From Oscillospiraceae bacterium (lineage in GTDB: Bacteria; Bacillota; Clostridia; Oscillospirales; Ruminococcaceae), in the NCBI GenBank assembly GCA_031253365.1, contig JAIRWE010000049.1, positions 1 through 5,610 on the forward strand: a DNA stretch of 5,610 nucleotides, read 5' to 3'. The translations under genes were made by a program, and so were the position numbers. Shown one piece after another: positions 5,598 to 5,610 of this stretch. The notes under the pieces are model-generated. The model saw nothing but the letters and a program-made list of their open reading frames with translations. It was not told the origin of the DNA and did not search any database. Positions within the stretch are counted from its first letter, which is position 1, and every line of letters begins with the position of its first letter.

Positions 5598-5610
5598 TTA
5601 TTGTGATTTC

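Overview
All six protein-coding genes that I can support lie on the minus strand, so the window reads right to left. The sequence suggests a bacterium of the Firmicutes/Clostridia type, probably an anaerobe. The reasons are purine-rich Shine-Dalgarno sites of the AGGAGG kind, a lipoprotein-type solute-binding protein, gene overlaps of a few bases, and a Upp whose sequence reads like Gram-positive homologues. This is inference from gene style; there is no rRNA or other taxonomic marker.

Right part (5597 to 3825): a compact housekeeping operon, tsaB-rpiB-upp. TsaB is the scaffold partner for tRNA t6A synthesis, RpiB is ribose-5-phosphate isomerase B, and Upp is the uracil salvage enzyme. The genes overlap by 4 and 8 bases, so translation is probably coupled. 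RpiB and Upp are linked through ribose phosphate and PRPP; TsaB is probably just a co-transcribed neighbour. The bases before tsaB allow an upstream gene to end exactly at its start.

Middle (3824 to 2222): a 181-base gap with a good promoter and an upstream palindrome drives a lone 473-residue lipoprotein of the family 1 ABC solute-binding type, probably for a carbohydrate. No permease or ATPase gene lies beside it in the window.

Left part (2221 to 1): a 230-base gap with a long hairpin (likely the terminator of the solute-binding gene) and a very AT-rich stretch containing repeated TGTAAC half-sites and a terminator-like hairpin just before the next gene. Then comes a cysteine desulfurase overlapping by 10 bases with thiI, which runs off the left end. 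These two form a tRNA 4-thiouridine sulfur-transfer pair: the desulfurase makes the persulfide and ThiI transfers the sulfur to tRNA U8.

I see no CRISPR array, mobile element, tRNA or rRNA, and no convincing undescribed multi-gene system. The most unusual things are small: the leader in front of the cysteine desulfurase, two substitutions in the PRPP loop of Upp, an altered PLP-lysine loop in the desulfurase, and an orphan solute-binding protein between two housekeeping units.
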